Assembly (NCBI RefSeq): GCF_002001205.1
Contig: NZ_MUNZ01000063.1
Span: forward strand, 1-48,435
Direction: 5' to 3'
Length of the DNA: 48,435 bases
Source: Hydrogenophaga sp. A37
GTDB lineage: Bacteria > Pseudomonadota > Gammaproteobacteria > Burkholderiales > Burkholderiaceae_C
Part shown: in pieces, positions 1 through 11,000 of the stretch
How positions within the stretch are numbered: the first letter of the stretch is position 1
Layout: the number at the start of each line of letters is the position of its first letter
Made by a program: the position numbers and the translations under genes
The notes under the pieces: model-generated
Told to the model about the DNA's origin: nothing
The model's input: only the letters and a program-made list of their open reading frames with translations
Databases searched by the model: none

Positions 1-9
1 GTGGTTCAT
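1..9 (-). CDS. start of an unidentified gene running out of the window
   Basis: Only three codons (Met-Asn-His) on the minus strand lie inside the window. The call rests on a strong Shine-Dalgarno sequence (GGAGG, minus strand) seven bases before the ATG, and on position: it begins about 60 bases after the stop of the upstream lipoprotein gene on the same strand, so the two are probably co-transcribed. A periplasmic sensor lipoprotein next to a signalling protein would be a common arrangement, but nothing here identifies the product. Confidence 0.4.
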
Positions 10-70
10 GGGTAAACCTCCGCTCTGCGAGCTGCGGTGCGAGCGGGCTTGGGGCGGCCCGGCGCTGCGC

Positions 71-1060
71 TCATGGCAACACCTCCGCAGACGTCAACAA
101 CCGCTCGCCCACATCCGCCACGAGCAGGTGCTCCCAGTGGGGCGTGTCGCGGATCACGCCCATGGCCTGCAGGGTCCGGGCCAGGCTCTCTGCCTGCTGA
201 CCCAGGCGCTTGGGGTGGCCCGACAGCAGGTCCACCGATTGCCGGGCGGTGAAAAACCGCAGGCCCTTCAGCGTTGCGAGGTACGCGTCCACCGTCAGAT
301 CAACCTCGGGCGCCAGCAAGCGCGCACTCGCTTCGGGCTGCTCCTGCAATGTCCACAAGCCCCGCTGCCAGCCGGCCACCAGCGCAGCCACCTGCTCGGG
401 CCGCGCCGCCAGCGTCTGCGCCCGCACCACCAGCACATCCATGATGTCGCCGGGCATCGCCCGGCTGTCGAAGATCGGGTGGTAACCCGCTGCGCGCAGG
501 GCGCCGGCCAGCGGCTCGTAAGACACCGCGGCGTCCACACGGCCACTCCTGAGTGCCGCCAGGTGCTGAAACGCTTCAAGGCGGCTCACCACCACGTCGC
601 TCTGCTGCAACTGGCCCGCCTGCAGCAGGCGTTTGAGCACCAGTGCACCGACCGCCGAGCCCTCCACGGCAATCGTCTTCCCCCGCAGATCCCGGGGGTT
701 CGTCACCGAAAGACCGGCCAGCACGAGGTCGGCGCCGGCCGAACCGCTGAGCACCGCGACGATGCGGATGTCCGCCCCTTCGTCGGCCAGCCGCAGTGTT
801 TCGTCCAGCGTCAGTGCGGCCGCGTCCAGCAGACCGTTGCGAAAATTGCGCAGCGTCTCGGCGCTCGACGGCAGTTCGATCACCTTGACCTGCCGGGCAT
901 CCAGCAAACCCTTGTCACGGGCCAGCGCCAGGGGGTCGTAACCCACCCAGGCATTCATGCCCACCTTCAAGGGTGCCTGCGGCGCAGGCTGGCAGCCAGC
1001 CAGCCACACCAGCATGAGCAGGAGGCAAGCCTGTGTCAGGCGCGCCAGGTCTCGGCCCAT
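71..1060 (-). CDS. NMT1/SsuA-type ABC transporter substrate-binding lipoprotein
   Basis: A 329-aa predicted periplasmic binding protein anchored as a lipoprotein. A short basic N-region and hydrophobic stretch end in the lipobox LAGC near residue 23. The mature part begins KVGMNAWVGYDPLALARDKG, typical of the NMT1/THI5/SsuA family, which binds sulfonates, nitrate, taurine or thiamine precursors. LRGKTIAVEGSAVG and later MDVLVVRAQTLAARPEQV also fit this fold. I chose the internal ATG at 1060 because it gives a compact lipoprotein signal; an ATG at 1099 would add 13 residues. No permease or ATPase genes are visible, so it may serve a sensor encoded downstream rather than a transporter. Ligand unknown. 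Confidence 0.8.
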   Translation of the reverse strand: MGRDLARLTQACLLLMLVWLAGCQPAPQAPLKVGMNAWVGYDPLALARDKGLLDARQVKVIELPSSAETLRNFRNGLLDAAALTLDETLRLADEGADIRIVAVLSGSAGADLVLAGLSVTNPRDLRGKTIAVEGSAVGALVLKRLLQAGQLQQSDVVVSRLEAFQHLAALRSGRVDAAVSYEPLAGALRAAGYHPIFDSRAMPGDIMDVLVVRAQTLAARPEQVAALVAGWQRGLWTLQEQPEASARLLAPEVDLTVDAYLATLKGLRFFTARQSVDLLSGHPKRLGQQAESLARTLQAMGVIRDTPHWEHLLVADVGERLLTSAEVLP

Positions 1061-1204
1061 GTTCAGCTGCTGACCCGACCCTCCGGTGATGTGTGGCATG
1101 TTGGGGGAGTTGAAGAACGGTGGATGCGTTTCATTCTGTCACCACCGGCCCGGATATCCCACATGGGACCTGGCAAGTCCCGTGCGAAGCGATGGAACGA
1201 CCGC

Positions 1205-4200
1205 TCAGTAAACGCCGACCGCGTTGAGGTACCAGCCCTTGTACCGATAGTCCGAGTGGCGCAAATCGTCGCTGAAGTCGGTGAAGTTGTAGCCCACCCC
1301 GAGGCGGAAATGGGGCGTGATCTGTTTGTCCACGCCGGCCAGCCAGCCAGAACGCTGGTTCTTGTCCTGCACGGTCTGCAGCCAGCGGTGTTCGACCATC
1401 ACATCCCAGCTCTGCAACACGCGGTAGCGGACCTGCCCGGCGACGAAGTGGCGGGTGTTTTCATACCAGGCGCCGGTGTTGCGCCCCTCGCGCAATTCGC
1501 CGTTGCGGTAGGCGTATTTGCCGCCCACCTCCCACACCGGGTTGATCCGGTACAGCACCTCGGTGGCGGCGATGTGCGCCCGCTGATCCACCGCGTTGTT
1601 GGCCACGCCGGAAGCGGGTGAAATCTGCGCCACCGAGCCCAGGTCGTACAGATAGGTGTACTTCGACAACCAGGCCCAGCGGCCACTGTCGGCCGGGCGG
1701 TACGCCAGCCCCACGCTGGCTTCGGTGAAACGGGCGTCGTCGTTGCGGTCCTGCAGGTCCCGGGTGAGGGAGGTTCTCAGTCGAACCGCCGTGCGCCAGT
1801 CTTCGCTGAACTTGCGGGTCAGCCCCACGCTCAGCAGGTACTGGTTGCGGGCCTGAGCACCGCGGTCCCGGCGGTACTCGAACCGCGGCGTGAAGCTGGT
1901 CCGGGCGTCGTTGTAACTGGCCAGCACGGTGCCCGTGCGCCGCAGGGTTTCGCCGCCATCGGCGTCCTCGATCCGGCTCTGCGCGTAGCGCAGGCCGAGC
2001 TGCCAATGGCGCGCAATGTTGTAGTCCATGCCCAGGTTCTGGCCGCGCCCGCTGGTCCCCGCCCGTTCGCTCAGCTGCGCCTCCTGAAACAGGCTCAGGC
2101 CACCGCCCGCGTTCCAGCGCTGCCCCAGCGACAGGCTGCGACCGAGCCCGTCTTCAAACGGGTCGCTGCCAAAGAGGTCCCCCGGTTGCGTGGCGTAGGC
2201 ATAGCGGGTGTACAGGTTGTAGTCGGGTGTGACGTAGTAGCTGCCTTCGAGCTTGCCTGCCACGCCGCGCGTGCCGGTCGACACCTCGGCCGTCGCCGAG
2301 GAACGCTCGCCGAAGTACCGGGTGGCCCCCAGTCCGAAGCGGTCGTTTTTCAGCGTCTCGTCGCTTTGCAAAGTGCTCTGCACAAAGGCATAGCCTTCGG
2401 TCTGGCCACCGAACTTGCGCTTGTAGCGAAGCCCCATGTAGGTGGCGGTGCCGATCCCCTGCCCCGCGTTGCGCACCGCCTCGTCCCGTTCGGCAAAGTC
2501 ACCGCTCGGTTCGGCCGAGCGAATGCGGCGCAACTCCAGGCCCACGCTTTGCACATCGTCCAGGCGCCAGTTGCCCACCAGCTGGGCTTGCTCGAGGCGC
2601 GCCTGGGCATCGGTCTCGCGCCGACTCAGCCGCGCGCCCACGTCCAGATCGGTACTCACCTGCCCCAGCAGTTCGACACCCGACTCGCGGCTGTGCAGCC
2701 CGGCCGATTCGGCCCGAGCGGTGGAATAGCCGGCCTCCCGGTCCTTGTACCAGGCCCCGGCGCTCACATTGCCCTTCGTCAGCCCGAGCTCATAGAGGTT
2801 GACCTTCGCCTCGACGCCCACCGCCCGCCCGGATCGATCTTCGGTCTCCACGGCCACCGCCCGCTGGGTGTAGGTGAGACCGCCGTTGTCGGAGTAGTGC
2901 ACGTCCGACTGGGTCGATTCGCTCTGGGCCAGCTCGGCCTTGAGGTAGGTGCCCCGCCCTGCGCGCAGCGTGACATCCACGCCCTGAAGTTTGTAGTCGT
3001 CGCCCGCGCGGTCTTCCGACACCACCGTGCCGCCGACGGCCACGTGGTCGCCCGCCCAGACCTGGCCACGCCCGCCCACCACCAAGTTCTCCACGCCCTC
3101 GGGGACGTATTCGTAGTCCACCAGGAGGTGGTTCTCGTGGTCGCCTTCCGCGCTCAGGCGCGTGATGCCAAACCCGCTGTCCAGGTCGCTGCGGCCCAGC
3201 GGGCGGCTCAGGATGATGCGGCCCTGGATGTAGTCGATCTCATAGTCGGTGCCGAAGACCAGGCGGCCGCGCCGGACCACCTGCCCGGTCACCCGGTCAC
3301 GGACCTCGACGTGCAACTGCTCGGAACCCCGCAGCACGTCGGTGTGCTTGAGGTAATACAGGCTGCCCCCGGTGCCCAGCAGATCGCTGTAGCCTTTGGC
3401 CGACTGGGCCTCCGAGGCAAACACGCTGGCCTGCGCCTTCGGGTCGTCGAACCGTGTGGTCTCGTTGCTGCGCCATTTGAGCGCTCCGCCATAGAGCGTG
3501 CGTTGGTACTGGTTGAACTCGCCGCCGTCGATGCCCGTGTTGAAGTTGCCCCAGATGGCCTGGTTCTTGTCCCAGTCGAGCCGCACGTAGAGCTTGCCGG
3601 CGCTGTCCACATCGCGGTAGCCGCTGGCGTCATCACCGTACACCGAGTAGTACTGGTCCGGATCGAGGCGTCGGAAGATGTCCTGGGGCGTGGACTTGAA
3701 GAAGTTCTTGAACAGGTTGTTCAGTTCCTGGTCTTCGGTGTCGGCCTGGGCGGTGATGAGGTATTTGCCCTGGATCTTGCCTTTGAGGTAGAAGGCCAGG
3801 CGCCCTTCCTTGAGCAGTTCCTGATCGAAGCCGTCTTCCGCCGAAGCCGGTTCGATGTTGCCCGATACCTTGGATTTGGACAGGTAGAAGTCCGCCATGC
3901 CGACCATGAAGAAGTACTCACCGCTGATGTTCACGTCCAGCTGGCGCGAAAAGTCCGGGGTGGTCTTCAAGCCACTGACGTCGATCTTCAGGCCATGCGA
4001 ACCGACCGGGAGCAGGAACTCGGACACGAAGCGGCGGTTGATGTCCAGCGACACCGTCTTGCCGTTGATCTTGATCTGCGCGTCGTCCGGAATGTCCTGC
4101 CCGAAGATGCGCACGATCGAGCCCGACAGGGGAATGTTCTGCTTCACGAGACCGTTGACCAGCTGGGCCTGGCGCGCCAGGCGCTGGTCGAGGGTGAAGC

Positions 4201-4867
4201 CATCGGCGAGCTGGTTGCTCTCGCTGAGCAACTGCTCTTTGGCCAGGCGCCATTCCTGCTCGGTGTACAGGCGCACGGAACGCGTCTGTGTTTCGTCCAA
4301 CTGTCCGCCTTTGCCATAGGCCCTCACCAAGTAGACCAGGGTGTCCCCGGCACGCAGGCCATGGCCCGCGGGCAACTGGCCGTCCCATTTCGCAATCCCC
4401 TCGCCGCTCACCGGCAAAGACAGGGTGACCAAAGGTTTGACCAGATCGGTGTCGCGCCCGTTGAACACCAGCAGCTCCATGCGCTCGATGAAGCTGGCGT
4501 AGTTGCTGCTGTAGTTGAAGCTCAGGCCCTCGCTCAGCATGTCGTCGCGAATGCCGGCGATGGAGGTGGACGACACGTTCATCTGCGGCGTGAGGTTGGC
4601 TGGGTCTTCCGTCGCCCACACCCGCCCACCGCCCGGCAGGGTCAGCACCTGCCCGGGCCTCACCTGGGGCACCTGGGTCGTGGCCGGCGCGGCCACCGTG
4701 GCGGGCGCCTGCGCGGCAGGCTCGGCGGTTTGCGCGCTGGCCGCCAAAGGCGTCAACACGAAGACCGCGCCCATCGGCAGCAGCGCCGCCGCACGGAACC
4801 AGTCCCCCCCGGTGCGCTGGCGGCGCATGGCGACAAGACGTTCAATGTGGTGTGAAGTGAGTTTCAT
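1205..4867 (-). CDS. large outer-membrane beta-barrel protein with N-terminal periplasmic region
   Basis: A 1220-aa protein. A long basic N-terminus and hydrophobic segment end in PLAASAQT, a Sec signal peptide. Residues about 50-330 look globular, with beta-sandwich-like pieces (SIVRIFGQDIPDDAQIKING). The rest has alternating polar/aromatic strands typical of an outer-membrane barrel, including the conserved-looking DYEIDYIQGRIILSRPL, and ends in an aromatic beta-signal (WYLNAVGVY). It lies 147 bases after the giant Ig/DUF11 gene on the same strand, and such barrels often accompany DUF11 proteins, so I infer that it helps assemble or anchor its neighbour. It lacks a recognisable TonB box and plug domain. 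A TTG at 4903 could add 12 residues. Function unproven. Confidence 0.7.
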   Translation of the reverse strand: MKLTSHHIERLVAMRRQRTGGDWFRAAALLPMGAVFVLTPLAASAQTAEPAAQAPATVAAPATTQVPQVRPGQVLTLPGGGRVWATEDPANLTPQMNVSSTSIAGIRDDMLSEGLSFNYSSNYASFIERMELLVFNGRDTDLVKPLVTLSLPVSGEGIAKWDGQLPAGHGLRAGDTLVYLVRAYGKGGQLDETQTRSVRLYTEQEWRLAKEQLLSESNQLADGFTLDQRLARQAQLVNGLVKQNIPLSGSIVRIFGQDIPDDAQIKINGKTVSLDINRRFVSEFLLPVGSHGLKIDVSGLKTTPDFSRQLDVNISGEYFFMVGMADFYLSKSKVSGNIEPASAEDGFDQELLKEGRLAFYLKGKIQGKYLITAQADTEDQELNNLFKNFFKSTPQDIFRRLDPDQYYSVYGDDASGYRDVDSAGKLYVRLDWDKNQAIWGNFNTGIDGGEFNQYQRTLYGGALKWRSNETTRFDDPKAQASVFASEAQSAKGYSDLLGTGGSLYYLKHTDVLRGSEQLHVEVRDRVTGQVVRRGRLVFGTDYEIDYIQGRIILSRPLGRSDLDSGFGITRLSAEGDHENHLLVDYEYVPEGVENLVVGGRGQVWAGDHVAVGGTVVSEDRAGDDYKLQGVDVTLRAGRGTYLKAELAQSESTQSDVHYSDNGGLTYTQRAVAVETEDRSGRAVGVEAKVNLYELGLTKGNVSAGAWYKDREAGYSTARAESAGLHSRESGVELLGQVSTDLDVGARLSRRETDAQARLEQAQLVGNWRLDDVQSVGLELRRIRSAEPSGDFAERDEAVRNAGQGIGTATYMGLRYKRKFGGQTEGYAFVQSTLQSDETLKNDRFGLGATRYFGERSSATAEVSTGTRGVAGKLEGSYYVTPDYNLYTRYAYATQPGDLFGSDPFEDGLGRSLSLGQRWNAGGGLSLFQEAQLSERAGTSGRGQNLGMDYNIARHWQLGLRYAQSRIEDADGGETLRRTGTVLASYNDARTSFTPRFEYRRDRGAQARNQYLLSVGLTRKFSEDWRTAVRLRTSLTRDLQDRNDDARFTEASVGLAYRPADSGRWAWLSKYTYLYDLGSVAQISPASGVANNAVDQRAHIAATEVLYRINPVWEVGGKYAYRNGELREGRNTGAWYENTRHFVAGQVRYRVLQSWDVMVEHRWLQTVQDKNQRSGWLAGVDKQITPHFRLGVGYNFTDFSDDLRHSDYRYKGWYLNAVGVY

Positions 4868-5014
4868 CTTGTGGTCATCCGTACGGGTTGTGTGCGGTTT
4901 CAAGGGGTCGCCTGACCCAGGGTGGTGTGCGCTGCAGACGCGCGATCACCACCCTCGGGGTCTTGGCAGGCGGGGAAGGCGTTCACCTTCGGAAGCCAGG
5001 TCAGATGCGGGCCA

Positions 5015-8000
5015 TCAACGCGACGGTGTGGGTGCGGGAGCTCCCGGCGCCGGAGGCGGTGGCGGCACCACGACGGCGGCAGGCGCTGCGTTGTCGAACC
5101 CGACACCGAAGTCGAACCGCACCATCAGGCCGCCGGTCAGGCGACGCACCAAGGGGTTCTCCGTCGTCACGCGGGCACCCTGCGGCAGGCTGACCGGGTC
5201 CAGCTTCAGCACAAAGTTGCGTCCGCGCATCCGCGCGGCGGCATCGATGCCTTCAATGTGGAAGCGGCCGTAACTGTCCGTCTGCACAACGAGTCCCTCG
5301 GGGCTGGCCAGGCGCACGCCCGGCAGGCCCAGCTCGGAGACACCGCGGTTGGTGAGGATGTAGTCCACCCGGTGCTTGCCATCCACCGGCGTGACCGTGC
5401 GCTCGACGCGCAGGTCCTGACCGTTCAGGCCGGCGGCCACGTCGCCCTCGTGCCCGTAGACCACCTCACCGCCGGGTTTCACGGTGATGCGTGTCCCTTG
5501 CCCACTGGTGATCACGCTGTCCCCGACCCACACCGGGGCGGTCAGCCACTGGCTGATCACCACGCGGGACAGCGGGGTCGCGGGGTCGGCGTCGCCCCGT
5601 CCGCGCAGGGTGCCGATGCGGATGCCGTGCAGCAGCGGTGCGCTCGCATCGGGTTCCGGCTGGGCGCCCTGTCCGCGGTCCACGGTGGTGGAACCGGCCA
5701 CATAGACGGAGGCGTCGATGCCGCCCTGGATCTTCACGTCGTGGGCGTCGGCGCTGTCTTGCCAGCCGTCGCCGTCCCGGTCGATGAACACCCTGCCGAT
5801 GATCGATGTTTCGTCGGTGTCCGGGTCGGCCGAGACCGACACCACGGCCTTCGCCGTGCTGCCGACCTGCGCGCCTTCATGCAACGGGACGGCGGTGTTC
5901 ACCGCGTCACCCCGGCGAGCGTTCGCGCCCACACGAAGCACGTAGGTGATGAACGCTTTACCGTTGCCGGCGAGGTCGATCTGATCCAGCGTGATCGGGC
6001 CGGTGCCGGCCACCGTGCCACTGGCGTTGCGGTCCTGGAACCGGGCGCTGCCCGACACCAGGCTGAAACCGGGCGGTGGGGTGTCGACGATCTGCAGCCC
6101 CTCCACCTCGGTGTCGTTCTCCGAGAGGTTGTCGATCTGCAGCGTGTAGGACACGAAGTCACCCACACGGGTCTGTTTCACGTTCGCGGTCTTGATCACC
6201 CTGACCAGGATCTGGCACTGCTTGATCTTCACCACGATGGTGGCGGTGTCGCAGTTGTTCGACACGCTGCGCTGGCAGATCTTGTAGGTGATCGAGTACG
6301 ACCCACCCGGGGTGCCCGCCGGCACCTTCACGTCGCCCGTGGCCGTGTTGAGCTCGGGAACGGGCTTGCCTGGCTTGGTGGGTTTGGCGGCGGAGACCAC
6401 CGAACCCAGGACCTCGGCAGCGCGGATCGGCTGGCCATCGATGGTGTCGTTCTTGTAGGCATTGCCGACGATGGCGTCCGCCTTGGGACACATGATTTCG
6501 CCGAAGTCATCGTTCTTGGCCCGCACCACCGCGGGAATCACCTGGGTGCTCAAGGTGACGCGGCATTGGGCGTCCTGACTGCCCGCAGCGCACCGGGCGC
6601 TGCTGACCGTGGCCACGTTCACCACCCGGCGCGCCCGCGCATCGGCCGCGGTGACGGTGTAGGTGCCCTGGAGCACGCAGGACTGACCGGGCAAGACCGT
6701 GGCGCAGGTGATGCTGCCCGGCGCGATGCGGGCGTCGCTCACCACCACATCGCTCAGCGGAACAAAGCCCGCGTTGCTCAGGGTGATGCGGTAGGTCAGG
6801 GTGTCGTGCAGCGACACCTTGCCGTTCCGGTCCTCATCGGCATTGCTCAACACCTGCTTGGTCAAGGTCTGCCGGGGGCTGCCCGTGCTCCTGACCTCGA
6901 AGTTGAAGACCGCGAGCTGTCCGTTGGCGTCGGTGACGGTCACGCTGATGTTGAAGGTACCGACCTGGGTGGCCGTGCCCGACAGCAAACCGCTGGCACT
7001 CAGGCTCAGACCCGTGGGCAGGCTGCCGCTGGTCAACGCAAACGTGTAGGGCGCCACACCGCCAGAGGCCGTGAGCAACTGGCTGTAGGCCTCACCCGCC
7101 ACCGGATCGGGCAGCGTGGTGGGCGTCACCGCGAAGGTGGGCGCCGCGACGTTGAGCACGTGGTTCTGTGCCACGGAGAACGGCGCCCCTGCGCCTGTGA
7201 GCGCGCTGTCCGTGGCCGTCACCGTGATGGGATAGCTGCCCGGTGCGGTCGGCGTGCCCGAGAGCGTGTTGCCGCTGAACGTCACCCCTGTCGGCAGCGC
7301 GCCGGTCAACGCGTAGGTGTAAGGACCGGGGCTGCCGCTGGCCGTGAAGACCTGTGAATAGGCCACGCCGTAGGGCGCCGTCAGCACACCCGCCGCAGGG
7401 GTCATCGTCAGCGTGGGGGCGCCAACCACCAGGGTGTAAGCGCGGCTGCCGACCTGACTGAAGTTGTCGGTCACGGTGACCGTGAAGCTGAAGCTACCGA
7501 CCTGTGTGGGAGTGCCCGTGAGCGCGCCACCGGTGCCCAAGGTCATGCCCGCCGGCAGGGCACCAGCGGTCAGGGCGAAGCTGTAGGGAGCCACGCCGCC
7601 ACTCGCCGTGATCGTCTGGCTGTAGGCCGTGCCGACGGCAGGGTTCGGTAGCGATGCAGGATTGACCACCAGGGTCGGCGCTGCCACGTTGATGGTGTAG
7701 TTTTGAGCGACAGAGAACGGCGCGCCCGCACCGGTCGCCAGCGTATCGGTGGCGGTCACCGTGACCGGGTAACTGCCGGGCACGGTCGGCGTGCCGGAGA
7801 CCGTGTTGCCGCTGAACGTGAGGCCCGCCGGCAAGGCGCCGGTCAAACCGTAGCTGAAGCTGCCCGAGCCCCCGCTGGCAACGAAGCTCTGCGAATAAAC
7901 CACGCCGTACGGAGCGGTCAACGCTCCCGCTGCGGGTGCCAGTGTCAAGGTGGGTGCACCGATGGTCACGGTGTAGGCACGCGAGCCCGTCTGAGCATTG

Positions 8001-11000
8001 GCGTCCGTCGCGGTGACCGTCAGGTTGAAGGTGCCCACCTGGTTCGTGGTACCGGACAGCACGCCACCCGTGGACAGGGTCAAGCCGGCGGGCAGGCTGC
8101 CGGCGCTCACCACGAAGCTGTATGGCGCGATGCCACCCGAGGCAGTGACCGTCTGGCTGTAGGGCGTACCCACCGCCGGATTGGGCAGCGTGGTCGGGCT
8201 CACCGCGATGGTGGGTGCCGCCACCGTCAGCGTGTAGCTCTGCGCGATCGAGAACGGTGCACCGGTGCCGCTGGAGCCTGTGTCGGTGGCCGTGATGGTG
8301 AAGTTGTAGCTGCCTGGCGCCGTGGGTGTGCCCGAGACGGTGTTGCCCGAAAAACTGACGCCCGCCGGCAGGGTGCCCGCCGTCATGGCATAGCTGTACG
8401 GACCGGTGCCGCCGCTGGCCGTGAAGCTCTGGCTGTAGGGCACTGCATAGGGCGCACTGAAGGTGGTGGCGGCCGGGGTCAGCGCCAGACCCGGCGCAGC
8501 CACGGTCAGCACATACACATCGCCGACCGTGTACGGGCCGTTGCCGGTGCTGCTGTCGGTGGCGGAGGCGTTGAGCGTGAAGATGCCTGCCTGGGTCGGC
8601 GTTCCGGACACGGTCACGCTGTTGGGGGTGGTGCCGGTGATCGACAGCCCAGCCGGCAGGTTGGTGACGATGAAACCGCTCCAGGGCGGTGCCCCCCCGA
8701 TCAGGGTGATGGTCTGGGCATACGGCGTGCCGACGGTGGCCGAGAAACTGCCGCTGGCCGTGGCGGTGATGACCGGGTCACTCACCGTGACGGTGACCGT
8801 GGCCGGCGCCGAGGTGCCCCCGGTGTTGGTCGCCGTGTAGGTGAAGCTGTCTGGCCCGGCATAGCCTGTGGTGGGCTGGTAGGTGATGGACGTACCCGAT
8901 GCGATGGCCGTGCCGTGGGCGGGTGCCGTGCCGATGGCGACCGAGGTCGGCGTGCCGCCGGTGATGTTCAAGGTGACCGGCGTGGCGGCGGCGTTGTAGG
9001 CCACGGTGAGCGACGACGCATTGGCGATGGGAGGCAGGTCGATCACGGTGATGGCATACGACTGGGTCGCGGTGTACGGGCCGGTGCCCGTGCTGCTGTC
9101 GATCGCGGTGATGCTGAAGTTGAACGTGCCCGTTGCGCTCGGGGTGCCGGTGATGGCACCGCTGGGGGCGCTGAGGGTCAGGCCACTCGGCAGTGCACCG
9201 GCGGTGACCGCGTAGCTGTAGGGTGCCGTGCCACCCGAGGCTGCGGTGATGCTGGCTGAGTAGGCGGTGCCGACCGTGCCACCGGCCAGGCTGGTCGCCG
9301 GCAGCACGATGGTGGGAGCGGTCACGACGAGCGTGTAAGCGCGGCTGCCCGCGAACGGCCCCGGGAAGGGGCTGCTGTCGGTGGCGGTGGCGGTGAAGTT
9401 GAAAGTGCCGCCGGCCGTCGGCGTGCCGCTGAGCACACCGCCCGCAGACAAGGTCAGGCCCGCGGGCAAGGCGCCGGCCGTCACCGCGAAGCTGTAGGGC
9501 GCCACGCCGCCGCTGGCGGTGAGGGTCTGGCTGTAGGCTGCAGCGACGGCACCGCTGGGAACCGTTGCCGGGTTGACCGTCACTGGCACGTCGTCGTTGG
9601 TGATCGTGCCCAACCCTTGGTTGTCGGCGATGGTGGCGTTGGTCGCACCGCTGAGGTTGACGAAGAAGGTTTCGCCGGCCTCGGGCACGGTCTCGCCCGC
9701 CACCAACACCGTGATGGTCTGCGTGGTCTGGCCCGGGGTGAAGGTCAGCGTGCCGCTGGTGCTGGTGTAGTCGGCCGACTGCGTGGCGGTGCCGTCGGCG
9801 GTGGCGTAGTTGACGCTCACGGTCTGGCCGCTGGCCGCACTCAGGGTGACAGTAAAGACGGCGCTGGTGGTGCCGCTGTTGCCCTCGACCACGGTGACGT
9901 CGTCGATGGACAGGCTCGGCAGCGGGTCGTCGTTGACGATGGTGCCCAGCCCCTGAGCGTCGCCGACCACCGCATTGGTCACGTTGGTGACGTTGACGAA
10001 GAAGGTCTCGCTCGGCTCGTTGAGCGTGTCGCCGTTGACCAGCACGGTGAAGCTGTAGGTGCTGGAGCCGGCCGGAATGGTCTGGCCGGTCAGGCTGTTG
10101 GCGACGTAATCCACGCCCGCCGTGGCTGTGCCGTTGGCGGTGGCGATGTCGAAGGTGACGCCGCCCGGGCCCGCCGGGGTGCTCAGCGAGACGGTGAATG
10201 TGAAGTTCGTGGTGCCCGCGTTGCCCTCGGCCGCGGTGACGTCGTTGATCGTCAGCGTGGGCAGATCGTCGTTGAGGATGGTGCCGGTGGCGCTGGCCGG
10301 TGCACCGACGGTGTAACCGGCGCCCGCGGCGAGGGTGAGGATCACCGTTTCGTCGGTTTCGATGGTGGCGTCGGCCGTCGGGTTGACCGTGATGGTGCCG
10401 GTGGTGCTGCCGGCCGAGATGACCAGCGGCGAGGTCACGGCCGCGTAGTCGGTGCCGGAGGTGGCGGTGCCGGCGACGGTGAAGTTCACCGAGGTTGCAA
10501 CCAGAGGGGCCTGGGTCAAGGTGACGGTGTAGACCAGATTGGTCGCCCCGTCTTCGGACACGCTGGCGGGCGCCACGGAAATGGTGGCACTGGGCACGTC
10601 GTCGTTGAGGATGGTGCCGGTGGCGCTGGCGGGCGCGCCGACCGTGTAACCGGTGCCGGCGTCGACGGTCAGGATGACCGTTTCATTGGCTTCGACCGTG
10701 CCGTCCACCGTGGGGTTGATGGTGATGGTCGCCGTGGTGGCACCCGCGGGGATGCTCACCGTGGCCACGCCGCCGATGTAGTCCACGCCTGAAGTGGCGG
10801 TGCCGCCGGTGGTGATGTTGACCACCGTCGCCGACGACAGGTTCAGGCTGCGGGTGATGGTGTAGACCAGGTTGGTCGCGCCGTCTTCACTGACGCTGGC
10901 CGGGGATACCGCGATCGAGACCGTCGGCGGCGGGCTGACGGTGAGGGTGAAGGCTTCAAGTTCGAAATAGCTGCCCGGGCCGGTGCTGGCATCGGTGACG

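Noticed and set aside
4922..7357. Long plus-strand open frames opposite the giant and barrel genes (also 2006-4855 and 8-1621)
   Set aside because: They are antisense shadows in GC-rich DNA: His/Arg/Gln-rich products with no domain, and the minus-strand genes have clear modules and signal peptides.
6880..8500. CRISPR-like or satellite repeat
   Set aside because: The repeat is in-frame coding sequence with a 540-base period of diverged copies, not short identical repeats with spacers.
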